Below are positions 1-6,345 of a stretch of 9,287 nucleotides of DNA, one piece after another. This stretch comes from CAYQSU01 sp964420325 (lineage in GTDB: Bacteria; Pseudomonadota; Alphaproteobacteria; Rhodospirillales; Defluviicoccaceae). The stretch covers positions 1 through 9,287 of the forward strand of contig CAYQSU010000088.1 in NCBI GenBank assembly GCA_964420325.1. The letters are read 5' to 3'. The notes under the pieces are model-generated. The model saw only the letters and a list, made by a program, of their open reading frames with translations, was not told the DNA's origin and ran no database searches. A program made the translations under genes and the position numbers. Within the stretch, counting starts at the first letter, position 1. Every line of letters begins with the position of its first letter.

Positions 1-281
1 CCGGCAACTTCGGCAGCCGCGGCAAGATGGACAAGTGCACCTTCTGCGCCGGCGGACCGGAGGAGAGCCATTCAGCGGCCGAGTTCCAGAAATACGGCCG
101 CAACCGGCTCGCTGAAGGCAAGTTGCCGCTGTGTGCGGAAATGTGCGCGACCAAGGCGCTGCTTGCCGGCGACGGCGACGTGGTGGCGTCCATCTACCGC
201 GAGCGCGTCGTCGCCCGCGGCTTCGGGTCCGGCGCGTGGGGCTGGGGAACGGCCTACGAGATGAAGGCCGGCGGGTCCTGA
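1..281 (+). CDS. fdhB: Formate dehydrogenase iron-sulfur (beta) subunit, C-terminal part (5' end outside window)
   Basis: The reading frame is already open at base 3 and ends at a TGA at 279-281, giving the last 92 residues. The visible part has the ferredoxin-like MDKCTFC stretch and a later PLCAEMC, i.e. cysteine spacings that hold [4Fe-4S] clusters. The block KYGRNRLAEGKLPLC followed by C-terminal GWGTAYEMK is typical of beta subunits of alphaproteobacterial three-subunit formate dehydrogenases (Fdh3/Fdo type; family recognition from memory). The subunit relays electrons from the molybdopterin catalytic subunit to the cytochrome b subunit. The catalytic subunit gene should lie just upstream, outside the window. 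The gamma subunit gene lies about 470 bases downstream on the same strand, which supports the call. Whether the metal is Mo or W cannot be told from this fragment. Confidence 0.93.
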   Translation, partial: GNFGSRGKMDKCTFCAGGPEESHSAAEFQKYGRNRLAEGKLPLCAEMCATKALLAGDGDVVASIYRERVVARGFGSGAWGWGTAYEMKAGGS

Positions 282-305
282 CGCCAGAGCCGGCAAAGGG
301 ATCGT

Positions 306-335
306 GGGGACGTTGTCCGCCGGGGCGGCGTCCCC
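306..335 (+). other. Intercistronic GC-rich hairpin after the beta subunit gene
   Basis: GGGGACG at 306-312 pairs with CGTCCCC at 329-335, a 7-bp stem. Inside it CCGC (317-320) pairs with GCGG (325-328) around a 4-base loop, leaving a TTGT bulge on the 5' side. It starts about 25 bases after the beta subunit stop and no T-run follows, so it does not look like a classical intrinsic terminator. It could stabilise or process the operon mRNA and set unequal subunit levels (inference). GC-rich DNA makes such hairpins by chance fairly often. Confidence 0.4.
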
Positions 336-385
336 TCACCCGCGGCGTCGGGGTTCGGCTTGATCGCCAAGCAGACGGACGACCA

Positions 386-709
386 ATGAGGCAGCGAAGA
401 AGATTCCTTGCGATGGTGATTGCCGCTGGCGCCGCCTTCGGGTTCGGCGCCTGCGATTTCGGCCAGGAACGCCCGCTCAATTACCAGAAAGGGGTCTATC
501 TGGGGAAGCCTCACCAGCCGCTCGCGGAGGAGCAGTTGGCGAGCCTTCGCGATCGGGCCGCCTATCAGGGGGGCCCGTCTCTCGGCAGCAGCGGACCGCC
601 TCCGGGCGGCACCGCGCGGTCGGCACCGGTAGAGGCTTCGCCACCACCGCCGGCCGTCGCTCCAGAACGCTCGCTCCGTCAACGGGCCGCCCACCAAGGC
701 CGCTTCTGA
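386..709 (+). CDS. Small putative lipoprotein between the beta and gamma formate dehydrogenase genes
   Basis: This is a 107-residue protein of unknown function. The N-terminus has a basic start (MRQRRR), a hydrophobic stretch at residues 8-22 and a lipobox-like FGAC with Cys23, so it is probably exported and lipidated. The mature part is short: residues 24-62 hold a charged segment ending in LRDRAAYQG (54-62). A Pro/Ser/Gly-rich linker (63-93) follows, and then a second copy, LRQRAAHQG (97-105), close to the C-terminus. The ATG at 386 is chosen because it supplies the positively charged n-region; there is no clear Shine-Dalgarno, and the frame stays open further upstream. Its position inside the operon, 37 bases before the gamma gene, suggests an accessory role in assembling or anchoring the dehydrogenase, but this is inference from context only. 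Confidence 0.66.
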   Translation: MRQRRRFLAMVIAAGAAFGFGACDFGQERPLNYQKGVYLGKPHQPLAEEQLASLRDRAAYQGGPSLGSSGPPPGGTARSAPVEASPPPPAVAPERSLRQRAAHQGRF

Positions 710-746
710 TGGTGTCCAAGACCCCACATTCGCGGGAACCGCTGTC

Positions 747-1805
747 ATGATGGTGTCTGTCTTTCGTCGGCTGGTGTTTGGGATGGCCCTTGTGCTGGCG
801 GGGCTTTACGGGAGTGTCGCCGGTTTGACCGTGTCGCCCTGGCTGGATCGACCGGCCGTGGCCCAGACCGACGGCCGGGTCCCCGGCGGAACCCTCGGCA
901 GTACCAGCAGCTCGGAGATGTGGCGGCAGATCCGCCAGGGAAGCCCGGGGCAGGTCTCGATCGCCGACGGCAAGGCGGCGGTGCTCGTGCAGTCGGAGGG
1001 CGACAACTGGCGCGCCTGGCGCAACGGGCCGATCCTGGTCGTAGGCGCCATCGCCTTCTGGGTGATGTTCTTTGTCGTCTTCGGCTTCTACATGATCCGC
1101 GGCAGGATCGCGATCCAGCATGGCCGATCCGGGCGCATGGTGCTCCGGTTTGCCGCCGTCGAACGCTTCGGCCACTGGCTGACGGCGTGCTCCTTCATCG
1201 TGCTCGCCGTCACCGGCGTCAATCTCTTGTACGGAAAGTACGTGCTGATCCCGCTTCTGGGCAAGGAAACGTTCGCGACGCTGACGCAGTGGGGAAAATA
1301 CACTCACAATTATGTCGCCTTCGCGTTTATGGCCGGCCTCCTTTTGATATTCGCGCTGTGGGTGAAAGACAATCTCTGGGATCGCTATGACTGGGGGTGG
1401 ATCAAGAAGGGCGGCGGCCTGTTGTTCCCGACCGAGCATCCGCCTGCGGCCAAGTTCAACTTCGGCCAGAAGACGATGTTCTGGGCGGTGATCATCTCCG
1501 GCGCGATCCTGTCGTTCACCGGCCTCAACCTTATGTTCCCCTTCGTGCTGACCGACACGCAAGGAATGCAGTGGATGCAGGCGGCGCATGCGACCGTCTC
1601 TCAGATCATCTGCATGATGATGGTCGCCCATATCTACGTGGGCACCGTCGGCATGGAGGATGCGTTCCACTCGATGTCGACGGGCTACGTCGACGAGAAC
1701 TGGGCGAAGGAGCACCACAGCGCCTGGTACCAAGAGGTGGCGTCGGCCGGCCACGAGACGGTGCGGGAGATCCCCGAAGGCGCTCGTCACGCGCCCGCGG
1801 AGTGA
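747..1805 (+). CDS. fdhC: Formate dehydrogenase cytochrome b556 (gamma) subunit
   Basis: This 352-residue integral membrane dihaem cytochrome b takes electrons from the beta subunit and reduces quinone. A signal-like hydrophobic segment lies at residues 8-27, followed by a polar stretch to about 90. Five membrane segments then follow at roughly 95-117, 143-163, 188-206, 243-268 and 280-302. Candidate axial haem histidines are H143 (FGHW), H187, H281 and H295. The 14-residue spacing of the last pair matches that known for E. coli FdnI (H155/H169). The protein is longer than FdnI (about 217 residues) because of an N-terminal extension of about 125 residues, a form I recall from alphaproteobacterial homologues. 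Start at ATG 747; the ATG at 750 is an equally possible initiator and neither has a strong ribosome site. Confidence 0.97.
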   Translation: MMVSVFRRLVFGMALVLAGLYGSVAGLTVSPWLDRPAVAQTDGRVPGGTLGSTSSSEMWRQIRQGSPGQVSIADGKAAVLVQSEGDNWRAWRNGPILVVGAIAFWVMFFVVFGFYMIRGRIAIQHGRSGRMVLRFAAVERFGHWLTACSFIVLAVTGVNLLYGKYVLIPLLGKETFATLTQWGKYTHNYVAFAFMAGLLLIFALWVKDNLWDRYDWGWIKKGGGLLFPTEHPPAAKFNFGQKTMFWAVIISGAILSFTGLNLMFPFVLTDTQGMQWMQAAHATVSQIICMMMVAHIYVGTVGMEDAFHSMSTGYVDENWAKEHHSAWYQEVASAGHETVREIPEGARHAPAE

Positions 1806-1836
1806 ACCCGGGCCTTCCGGCTCCGCTTTTCGCGGG

Positions 1837-1962
1837 TCAGTCGATCCGCGTCGCCGGCGACGAGTAGCGGTCGGCGGTCGAATACTCGACGCTGGTCAAT
1901 GCAACGGCGGCGACCGCCGCGATGAAGACGACGGCGGCGAGTCCCATCCACATGGCTCTCAT
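1837..1962 (-). CDS. 41-residue single-span membrane protein downstream of the propeller-cytochrome gene
   Basis: The ATG at 1962 gives 41 residues: a short MRAMWMG start, an Ala/Val-rich hydrophobic helix at about residues 6-23, and a polar tail (EYSTADRYSSPATRID). An AGGGG sequence about 10 bases upstream can serve as ribosome site. A longer version from GTG 2028 (63 residues) is possible but has no signal for it. The gene sits 93 bases after the stop of the WD40-cytochrome gene on the same strand and may share its transcript. Small one-span proteins with a Ser/Tyr-rich tail of this kind occur near cytochrome and dehydrogenase genes in alphaproteobacteria as far as I remember, but I cannot assign a function. 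It converges on the gamma subunit gene with 31 bases between the stops. Confidence 0.6.
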   Translation of the reverse strand: MRAMWMGLAAVVFIAAVAAVALTSVEYSTADRYSSPATRID

Positions 1963-2055
1963 TTCAAGAACGCCCCTGTTTCGGTCGAACGCACTTTGAT
2001 CCGTGGCCGACGCCGGCGCCTCGCGCACGCCTTGGCGTCCCCCTTTTAGTCACGA

Positions 2056-3417
2056 TCATCGGTCGGAACCCCGTTTCGCCATGGTGAGGATGCGCAGGTA
2101 GTCGACGAGGTCCTGCAGCGCCTCGTCGTCGGAGATCCTCTGCAGCGGCATCTTGCTCCCCGGAACGAAGACGTCCGGCCCCTTCTGGAACAGCGCCGTG
2201 AGCGTGTCCTCGTTCCATTCGAAGTGCGCCTCGCGCAGCGTCGGAGAGTAGTCGTAGCCCGGGATCGATCCGGCCGGGCGGCCGAACAGGCCGGCGAGGT
2301 GTGGCCCCGAGCGCTGCACGCCGACGGGGTCGAGGGAATGGCATCGCGCGCATGACCGATAGAGCCGGGCGCCGGGATGGTCGCTCAGGAGCCAAGGCTT
2401 CGGCTCGTTCGCCCCTTCGTTCGCAAGCCCGATGCGGCTCCCCGTCACGGCATGCCAGAAGGCCACGGTTTCGTCGGAGCCGGCCGAAAGCGCGAACCGC
2501 GAGTCGGGCGAGACGGCCACCGCCCAGACCGGTCCCTCGTGAGCGGCGATCACCCGCTGCGGCGTCGCAGTCTCCAGGGTCCAGAGGATGACCCTGCCGT
2601 CGCGGCCGCCGCTGACGCCGAGCCGGCCGTCCGCAGACACGGCGACGCCCAGAACCGGCCCTTCGTGGCCGCGAAGCGCCTTGAGCTCCTGGCGTCGAGG
2701 AACATCCCAGAGGCGAAGGGTCTCGTCGATGCCGGCCGAGAGCAGGCGTGAGCCGTCTCTCGAGACGGCGAGACGCGTCACCGCCATCATGTGGCCTTCG
2801 AGGTGGCCGGTCGCAGTGCCCGACGCGACGTCCCAGATCCAGATGGCGCCGTTCTTGTCGCCGCTCAACAGGGTGTCGGCCGTCGAACCGAACGTGACGG
2901 CGTTGACCCCCGAGGCATGCTCGAGCCGGACGAGCGCTGCCTGTTCGCCGACCTCCCAGACGATGACCGCTCCATCCCAGCCCGCCGACGCGATTCTGTC
3001 GCCGCCGGGCGACACCGCGACCGCCGCCACCTTCGACGTATGTCCGGAGAGTCTGGCGCCGGCGGCGCCGGTTTCGAGATCCCAAAGGATAACTAGGCCG
3101 TCGTCGCCGCCGGAGACTGCGCGCCGGCCGTCGGGCAAAAAGGCGACCGAGCCGACAGGGGCGTCATGGCCGCTGAACGTCCCGAGGGGCTCTTGCGTGG
3201 CGAACTCCCATAAGCGCACGGTGTAGTCGAAGCTGGCGGTCAGCACGCGCCCGCCATCGGCCGATACGGCGACGTCTCGCACCATGCCGCCGTGGCCGAC
3301 GAGGTCTGCACGGGATCCGCTTGCGATCGCCAACACGGCAAGCGCGAGGGCCGACATCAACGCGCTCGCCGCCATCCCGCGGCAGCGTCCCGGTCGGTGC
3401 TGCCCTGCTTCAGGCAC
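2056..3417 (-). CDS. Exported seven-bladed WD40 propeller fused to a C-terminal cytochrome c
   Basis: From a GTG at 3417 the protein has 453 residues. A signal peptide covers about residues 1-37 (basic RPGRCRG, then an Ala/Leu-rich core, then SGSRA). Seven WD40 units follow between about 41 and 330, recognisable by the recurring GH...V..VA.S.DG....SGG.D..V.LWD pattern, which is enough to close one propeller. Residues about 344-450 form a class I cytochrome c domain with haem site CARCH (C356, C359, H360) and a likely distal ligand M423 in GSKMPLQ. The product should be a periplasmic haem protein with a protein-interaction platform. It lies beside the formate dehydrogenase genes and is divergent from an ECF sigma gene. 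Electron transfer to or from a propeller-bound partner is a reasonable guess, not shown. A longer start (ATG at 3525) would bury the signal peptide. Confidence 0.9.
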   Translation of the reverse strand: MPEAGQHRPGRCRGMAASALMSALALAVLAIASGSRADLVGHGGMVRDVAVSADGGRVLTASFDYTVRLWEFATQEPLGTFSGHDAPVGSVAFLPDGRRAVSGGDDGLVILWDLETGAAGARLSGHTSKVAAVAVSPGGDRIASAGWDGAVIVWEVGEQAALVRLEHASGVNAVTFGSTADTLLSGDKNGAIWIWDVASGTATGHLEGHMMAVTRLAVSRDGSRLLSAGIDETLRLWDVPRRQELKALRGHEGPVLGVAVSADGRLGVSGGRDGRVILWTLETATPQRVIAAHEGPVWAVAVSPDSRFALSAGSDETVAFWHAVTGSRIGLANEGANEPKPWLLSDHPGARLYRSCARCHSLDPVGVQRSGPHLAGLFGRPAGSIPGYDYSPTLREAHFEWNEDTLTALFQKGPDVFVPGSKMPLQRISDDEALQDLVDYLRILTMAKRGSDR

Positions 3418-3425
3418 CTGGCCCC

Positions 3426-3433
3426 ACCTCCTT
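3426..3433 (-). promoter_or_regulatory. Strong Shine-Dalgarno AAGGAGGT deciding the GTG start at 3417
   Basis: On the minus strand AAGGAGGT (3433 to 3426) is followed by 8 bases and then an in-frame GTG at 3417-3415. It is among the best ribosome sites seen in the window. The next in-frame ATG (3375) lacks one. This places the start just ahead of the basic n-region of the signal peptide. Confidence 0.8.
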
Positions 3434-3532
3434 CGCGTCTGATCCGCCCCGATTATCGAAGGCGAGACGGCGATTGTCCATCGCCGGGAACCGCCGGGCG
3501 TGGCGCTGAGTGTGCGAAACTCCATCCCTTGG

Positions 3533-3557
3533 GGAATAAGAGCGCGGTAGGATTGTT
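3533..3557 (+). promoter_or_regulatory. Candidate ECF-type promoter upstream of the sigma gene
   Basis: GGAAT (3533-3537) and TGTT (3554-3557) are separated by exactly 16 bases. This fits the general ECF layout of a GGAA-type -35 and a GTT/CGT-type -10 with a 16-17 base spacer. It ends about 28 bases before the start codon of the sigma gene. ECF sigma factors usually drive their own gene, so autoregulation is plausible. I found no equally good copy facing the propeller-cytochrome gene in the shared 168-base intergenic region. Confidence 0.45.
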
Positions 3558-3585
3558 GGCATCATCGGCATGCAGAGGTCAGCGG

Positions 3586-4098
3586 ATGGACGAGAAAGCA
3601 CGCGCCGTCGCTGCCGAGCTCCCTCGCCTTCGACGGTATGCGATTGCGCTTCTGGGTGATGTCGCCGAGGCGGAGGATCTTCTGCAGGAGACCGTCGAGC
3701 GCGCCCTCTCCCGCATCCACCTCTGGCGGACGGGAACCGACATGAGGGCGTGGCTCTTCACCATCATGCACAACACGCATGTCAACAGCGCGAAGAAGCG
3801 CCGCCGAGAGGGCGTCCCGGTGGCGATCGACGATCTGGCGGGAACCCTGTCGGCGGCGCCCGACCAGATCGACCGCTTGCGCCTGAAAGCGTTTGCGGTG
3901 GCCCTCGATGCCCTGCCCGGTGACCAGCGGCAGACGCTCCTTCTCGTCGCCCTGGAGGGCATGAGCTACAAGGCCACCGCCGAGATCACCGGCGTTCCTG
4001 TCGGAACGGTGATGTCGCGACTGGCACGGGCGCGTCGGACCCTGCGGCGGCTGGTGGACGGCGAGGATGCGCCGACGACCATGCGGAGAGTGAAATGA
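3586..4098 (+). CDS. ECF-family RNA polymerase sigma factor
   Basis: This 170-residue protein is the normal size for ECF sigma factors, which contain only regions 2 and 4. Region 2 spans about 10-72, with the core-binding/-10 recognition stretch around EAEDLLQETVERAL and DMRAWLFTIMHN. Region 4 spans about 104-156 (LPGDQRQTLLL...SYKATAEITGVPVGTVMSRLARAR) with its helix-turn-helix. AGAGG 7 bases ahead of the ATG serves as ribosome site; the frame is open further upstream but the homology starts here. The gene overlaps the downstream anti-sigma gene by 4 bases. The sequence and partner type resemble the ECF26-like groups of proteobacteria (from memory; the subgroup is uncertain). Targets may include its own gene and the divergent propeller-cytochrome gene. 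Confidence 0.95.
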   Translation: MDEKARAVAAELPRLRRYAIALLGDVAEAEDLLQETVERALSRIHLWRTGTDMRAWLFTIMHNTHVNSAKKRRREGVPVAIDDLAGTLSAAPDQIDRLRLKAFAVALDALPGDQRQTLLLVALEGMSYKATAEITGVPVGTVMSRLARARRTLRRLVDGEDAPTTMRRVK

Positions 4099-4871
4099 CG
4101 CCGATCCGTGCTCCAATCGTCGAGGCCGACTTGCACGCCTTCGTGGACGGCGAACAGGATGCGGCCCGCCGGGCCGAGGTGTACGTGCATCTTCACGACC
4201 ACCCTGACGATGCGGCGTGGATCGAGAGCTACCGACTGCAGAGCGAGCGCCTTCACGAACTCTTCGACGGTGTCCTCGATCAACCCGTGCCCGAGGCGGT
4301 CTCGCGCGCCCTTGAACGGCCGCGATCGGAACCGGCGCGGACGATGTGGCTGCGTGCCGCCGCGGCCTTGGCGCTGTTTCTCGCCGGCGCCGGAGCAGGC
4401 TGGTTTCTGCATGGCGTTCAGCGCGAAGGCGGCGACTGGATCATGCGGTTTGCCGACCATGCGAGTGCGGCGCACAGGGTCTATGTGTCCGAGGTCCGCC
4501 ATCCGGTCGAGGTGGCCGCAAGCGAGGAGGATCACCTCGTCGCTTGGCTCAGCAAGCGCCTTGGCCATGTGGTGCGCGCGCCTCACTTGGCGGACCTCGG
4601 ATTCCAACTGGTCGGCGGCCGGCTTCTGCCTGCAGCCGGCGGACGTCCCGCAGCCCAGTTCATGTACGAGGACACCTCGGGCCGCCGCCTGACCCTGTAC
4701 GTTCGGGTTCGCGAGGAGCCGGGCCGGATCGCCTTTCGCTTCGCCCGACACGACGGCTTGGCGATGTTCTACTGGATCGACGACCCGTTCGCCTATGCGC
4801 TCGTCGGCGAAACGGACCGGGAGGAACTCCTGAAGGGGTCTCGCCTCGTCTATGAACAGCTTTCTCCGTAA
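4095..4871 (+). CDS. Single-span transmembrane anti-sigma factor
   Basis: This 258-residue protein starts inside the sigma gene stop (ATGA at 4095-4098), with GGAG 6 bases upstream, so the pair is translationally coupled. Residues about 10-65 form the cytoplasmic sigma-binding part (LHAFVDGEQDAARRAEVYVHL...LHELFD), the typical opening of ECF anti-sigma factors. It lacks the HxxxCxxC zinc motif of the ZAS type. A membrane helix spans about 86-105. The periplasmic part (106-258) contains the segment around DHLVAWLSKRLG and RRLTLYVRVREE, seen in FecR/PrtR-like anti-sigma factors of alphaproteobacteria. The topology suggests an envelope signal, but the signal is not visible. It converges on moeA with 7 bases between the stops. 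Confidence 0.88.
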   Translation: MTPIRAPIVEADLHAFVDGEQDAARRAEVYVHLHDHPDDAAWIESYRLQSERLHELFDGVLDQPVPEAVSRALERPRSEPARTMWLRAAAALALFLAGAGAGWFLHGVQREGGDWIMRFADHASAAHRVYVSEVRHPVEVAASEEDHLVAWLSKRLGHVVRAPHLADLGFQLVGGRLLPAAGGRPAAQFMYEDTSGRRLTLYVRVREEPGRIAFRFARHDGLAMFYWIDDPFAYALVGETDREELLKGSRLVYEQLSP

Positions 4872-4878
4872 GCGGGCG

Positions 4879-6135
4879 CTACAGGCCGACCTCGGAGAAC
4901 GGCAGGAAATCGACCAGCGCGCCGACGGCGATCTCGGTGACGTCTTCGGGGATCTCGACGAGACCGTCGGCCGCCACCAGCGACGACAGGATCCCCGATC
5001 CCTGGCGCGGGAACTTGCTCGCCACCGGCGCGCCGCCCTCATCGGCGATCAGCCGCGCCCGCACCCATTCGCGCCGTCCGGCTTTCTTCGTGTAGGGGAA
5101 GCTGCAGCGCACCCGGAACAGGCTGGGTTCCTCCTCGGTGCAGCCGCCGAGGCGAAGGATCATCGGACGGGCGATGCGCAGAAACGTCACCATCACCGCA
5201 ACGGGGTTGCCGGGGAGGCCGATGAACGGCACGCCGCCGATCTGACCGAGGCCGATCGGCCGGCCGGGCTTGATGGCAAGCTGCCAGAAATGCAGCTTGC
5301 CAAGCGCCTGCACCGCCGCCTTGACGTGATCCTCTTCACCCACCGACATGCCGCCGGAGGTAACGACGAGGTCGTGCGCCGCGGCCGCCCCGGCCAGGGC
5401 GTTGCGAATGACGTCGAGACGGTCCGGGAGGATACCGAGGTCGGTGACCTCGACGCCCAGCGTTCCCAAGAGTGCCATGATCGCGTAGCGGTTGGCATCG
5501 CAGATGCCGCCGGCCGGGATCTCGGCGGCCGGCTCGTGGAGCTCGTCCCCGGTCGAGAACACGGCCGCCCTGATCCGGCGGTAGACCGGAAGCGCGCCGT
5601 GCCCGACGGCGGCAGCGAGGCCGATGTCCTGCGGACGAAGCCGGCGCCCGCGCCCGAGGATAAGAGCGCCCTTTTCCACATCCTCGCCGGCAAGCCGCCG
5701 GTTCGCGCCCCGCTTGATGCCGGGAGGGACGACCACGATGCCGCCGTCGGCCCTGCAATCCTCTTGCATCATCACGGTGTCGCTCTCGGCCGGCATCGGC
5801 GCCCCGGTGAAGATGCGGACGGCTTCGCCCCGCCGCACCGGGCGTTCCCACGCATGCCCCGCCGCCGCGCGGCCGACGATGATGAGGCGGCTCTGTCCAT
5901 GGGTGTCGAGATCCTCGAAGCGCACGGCATAGCCGTCGACCGCGGCATTGTCGTGGGGCGGAGCGCTGCGGAGCGCAACCACGTCCTCGGCCAGAACGTG
6001 GTCGGCGGCATGGCGGAGATCGACGGTTTCGGTCTCGACGACGGTCGTGACGCGTTCACGCAACCGCACGAGAGCGTCCCCCAGGGGCATCAGTGGGCCG
6101 CCGAACGCGAAGCAGTCGTCGGTGAGTTGAGCCAT
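4879..6135 (-). CDS. moeA: Molybdopterin molybdenumtransferase MoeA
   Basis: This 418-residue protein is the normal length for MoeA. It inserts molybdate into adenylylated molybdopterin to give Moco, the precursor of the bis-MGD cofactor of formate dehydrogenase. Visible family motifs are DNAAVDGYAV (62-71), RIFTGAPMP (107-115), GANRRLAGED (143-152), STGDEL (194-199), SGGMSVGEEDH (260-270), KPGRP (289-293), GLPGNPV (306-312) and the C-terminal GSGILSSL (379-386). The start MAQLTDDCFAFGGPL is that of many alphaproteobacterial MoeA proteins, which supports the ATG at 6135 despite a weak ribosome site. It is divergent from moaA across about 210 bases. No truncation or missing catalytic motif is seen. 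Confidence 0.97.
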   Translation of the reverse strand: MAQLTDDCFAFGGPLMPLGDALVRLRERVTTVVETETVDLRHAADHVLAEDVVALRSAPPHDNAAVDGYAVRFEDLDTHGQSRLIIVGRAAAGHAWERPVRRGEAVRIFTGAPMPAESDTVMMQEDCRADGGIVVVPPGIKRGANRRLAGEDVEKGALILGRGRRLRPQDIGLAAAVGHGALPVYRRIRAAVFSTGDELHEPAAEIPAGGICDANRYAIMALLGTLGVEVTDLGILPDRLDVIRNALAGAAAAHDLVVTSGGMSVGEEDHVKAAVQALGKLHFWQLAIKPGRPIGLGQIGGVPFIGLPGNPVAVMVTFLRIARPMILRLGGCTEEEPSLFRVRCSFPYTKKAGRREWVRARLIADEGGAPVASKFPRQGSGILSSLVAADGLVEIPEDVTEIAVGALVDFLPFSEVGL

Positions 6136-6251
6136 GATCCGATGCTAGCGCACCGAAAGAGGAGCCGGGAGTCGAAAGGTGCCAGGGCGCGCCGGCCGGA
6201 GGTCTCTTGAAGCCGCTGATAAGGTTGCCCACCTGCTCCTTGTGAGTGGAC

Positions 6252-6311
6252 TCTTCGGCGGTTAGAGTGGGCTGCCAGCCGGACGCACGAAGCCGGCAGG
6301 GCCGCCGAAGA
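6252..6311 (+). promoter_or_regulatory. Long stem-loop in the moaA leader
   Basis: Bases 6252-6263 pair with 6300-6311: ten Watson-Crick pairs (TCTTCGGCGG with CCGCCGAAGA) plus two G-U pairs. The 36-base interior can form a second hairpin, GCCGG (6278-6282) with CCGGC (6293-6297), or alternatively CTGCC (6272-6276) with GGCAG (6295-6299). It ends about 15 bases before the moaA ribosome site. A leader this structured in front of a molybdenum cofactor gene could be a control element, but I do not recognise the conserved core of the known Moco riboswitch. The rest of the 6136-6345 intergenic region shows no convincing sigma-70 promoter. Confidence 0.5.
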
Positions 6312-6345
6312 CGCGGCCATGCACGCGGGAGGAAATGGGAGCGCG

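Noticed and set aside
477..1790. Long minus-strand open frame opposite the lipoprotein and gamma subunit genes
   Set aside because: Its translation is rich in His/Arg/Asp with no recognisable family, and the plus strand holds clear homology; it is a high-GC antisense shadow.
1806..1838. Terminator between the convergent gamma subunit and 41-residue protein genes
   Set aside because: Only a 5-bp ACCCG/CGGGT pairing with a long loop and a 4-bp CCGC/GCGG pairing are present; too weak to annotate.
1964..3085. Arg/Gly-rich minus-strand frame inside the WD40-cytochrome gene
   Set aside because: It is a shifted-frame translation of the repeat-rich propeller gene with no independent start signal.
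4852..6210. 452-codon plus-strand open frame over moeA
   Set aside because: MoeA on the minus strand is complete with all motifs; this frame is its antisense shadow.
6136..6345. Known Moco riboswitch in the moeA-moaA intergenic region
   Set aside because: There is a strong stem-loop but I cannot match the conserved core of the known motif by eye, so only an unnamed leader structure is reported.
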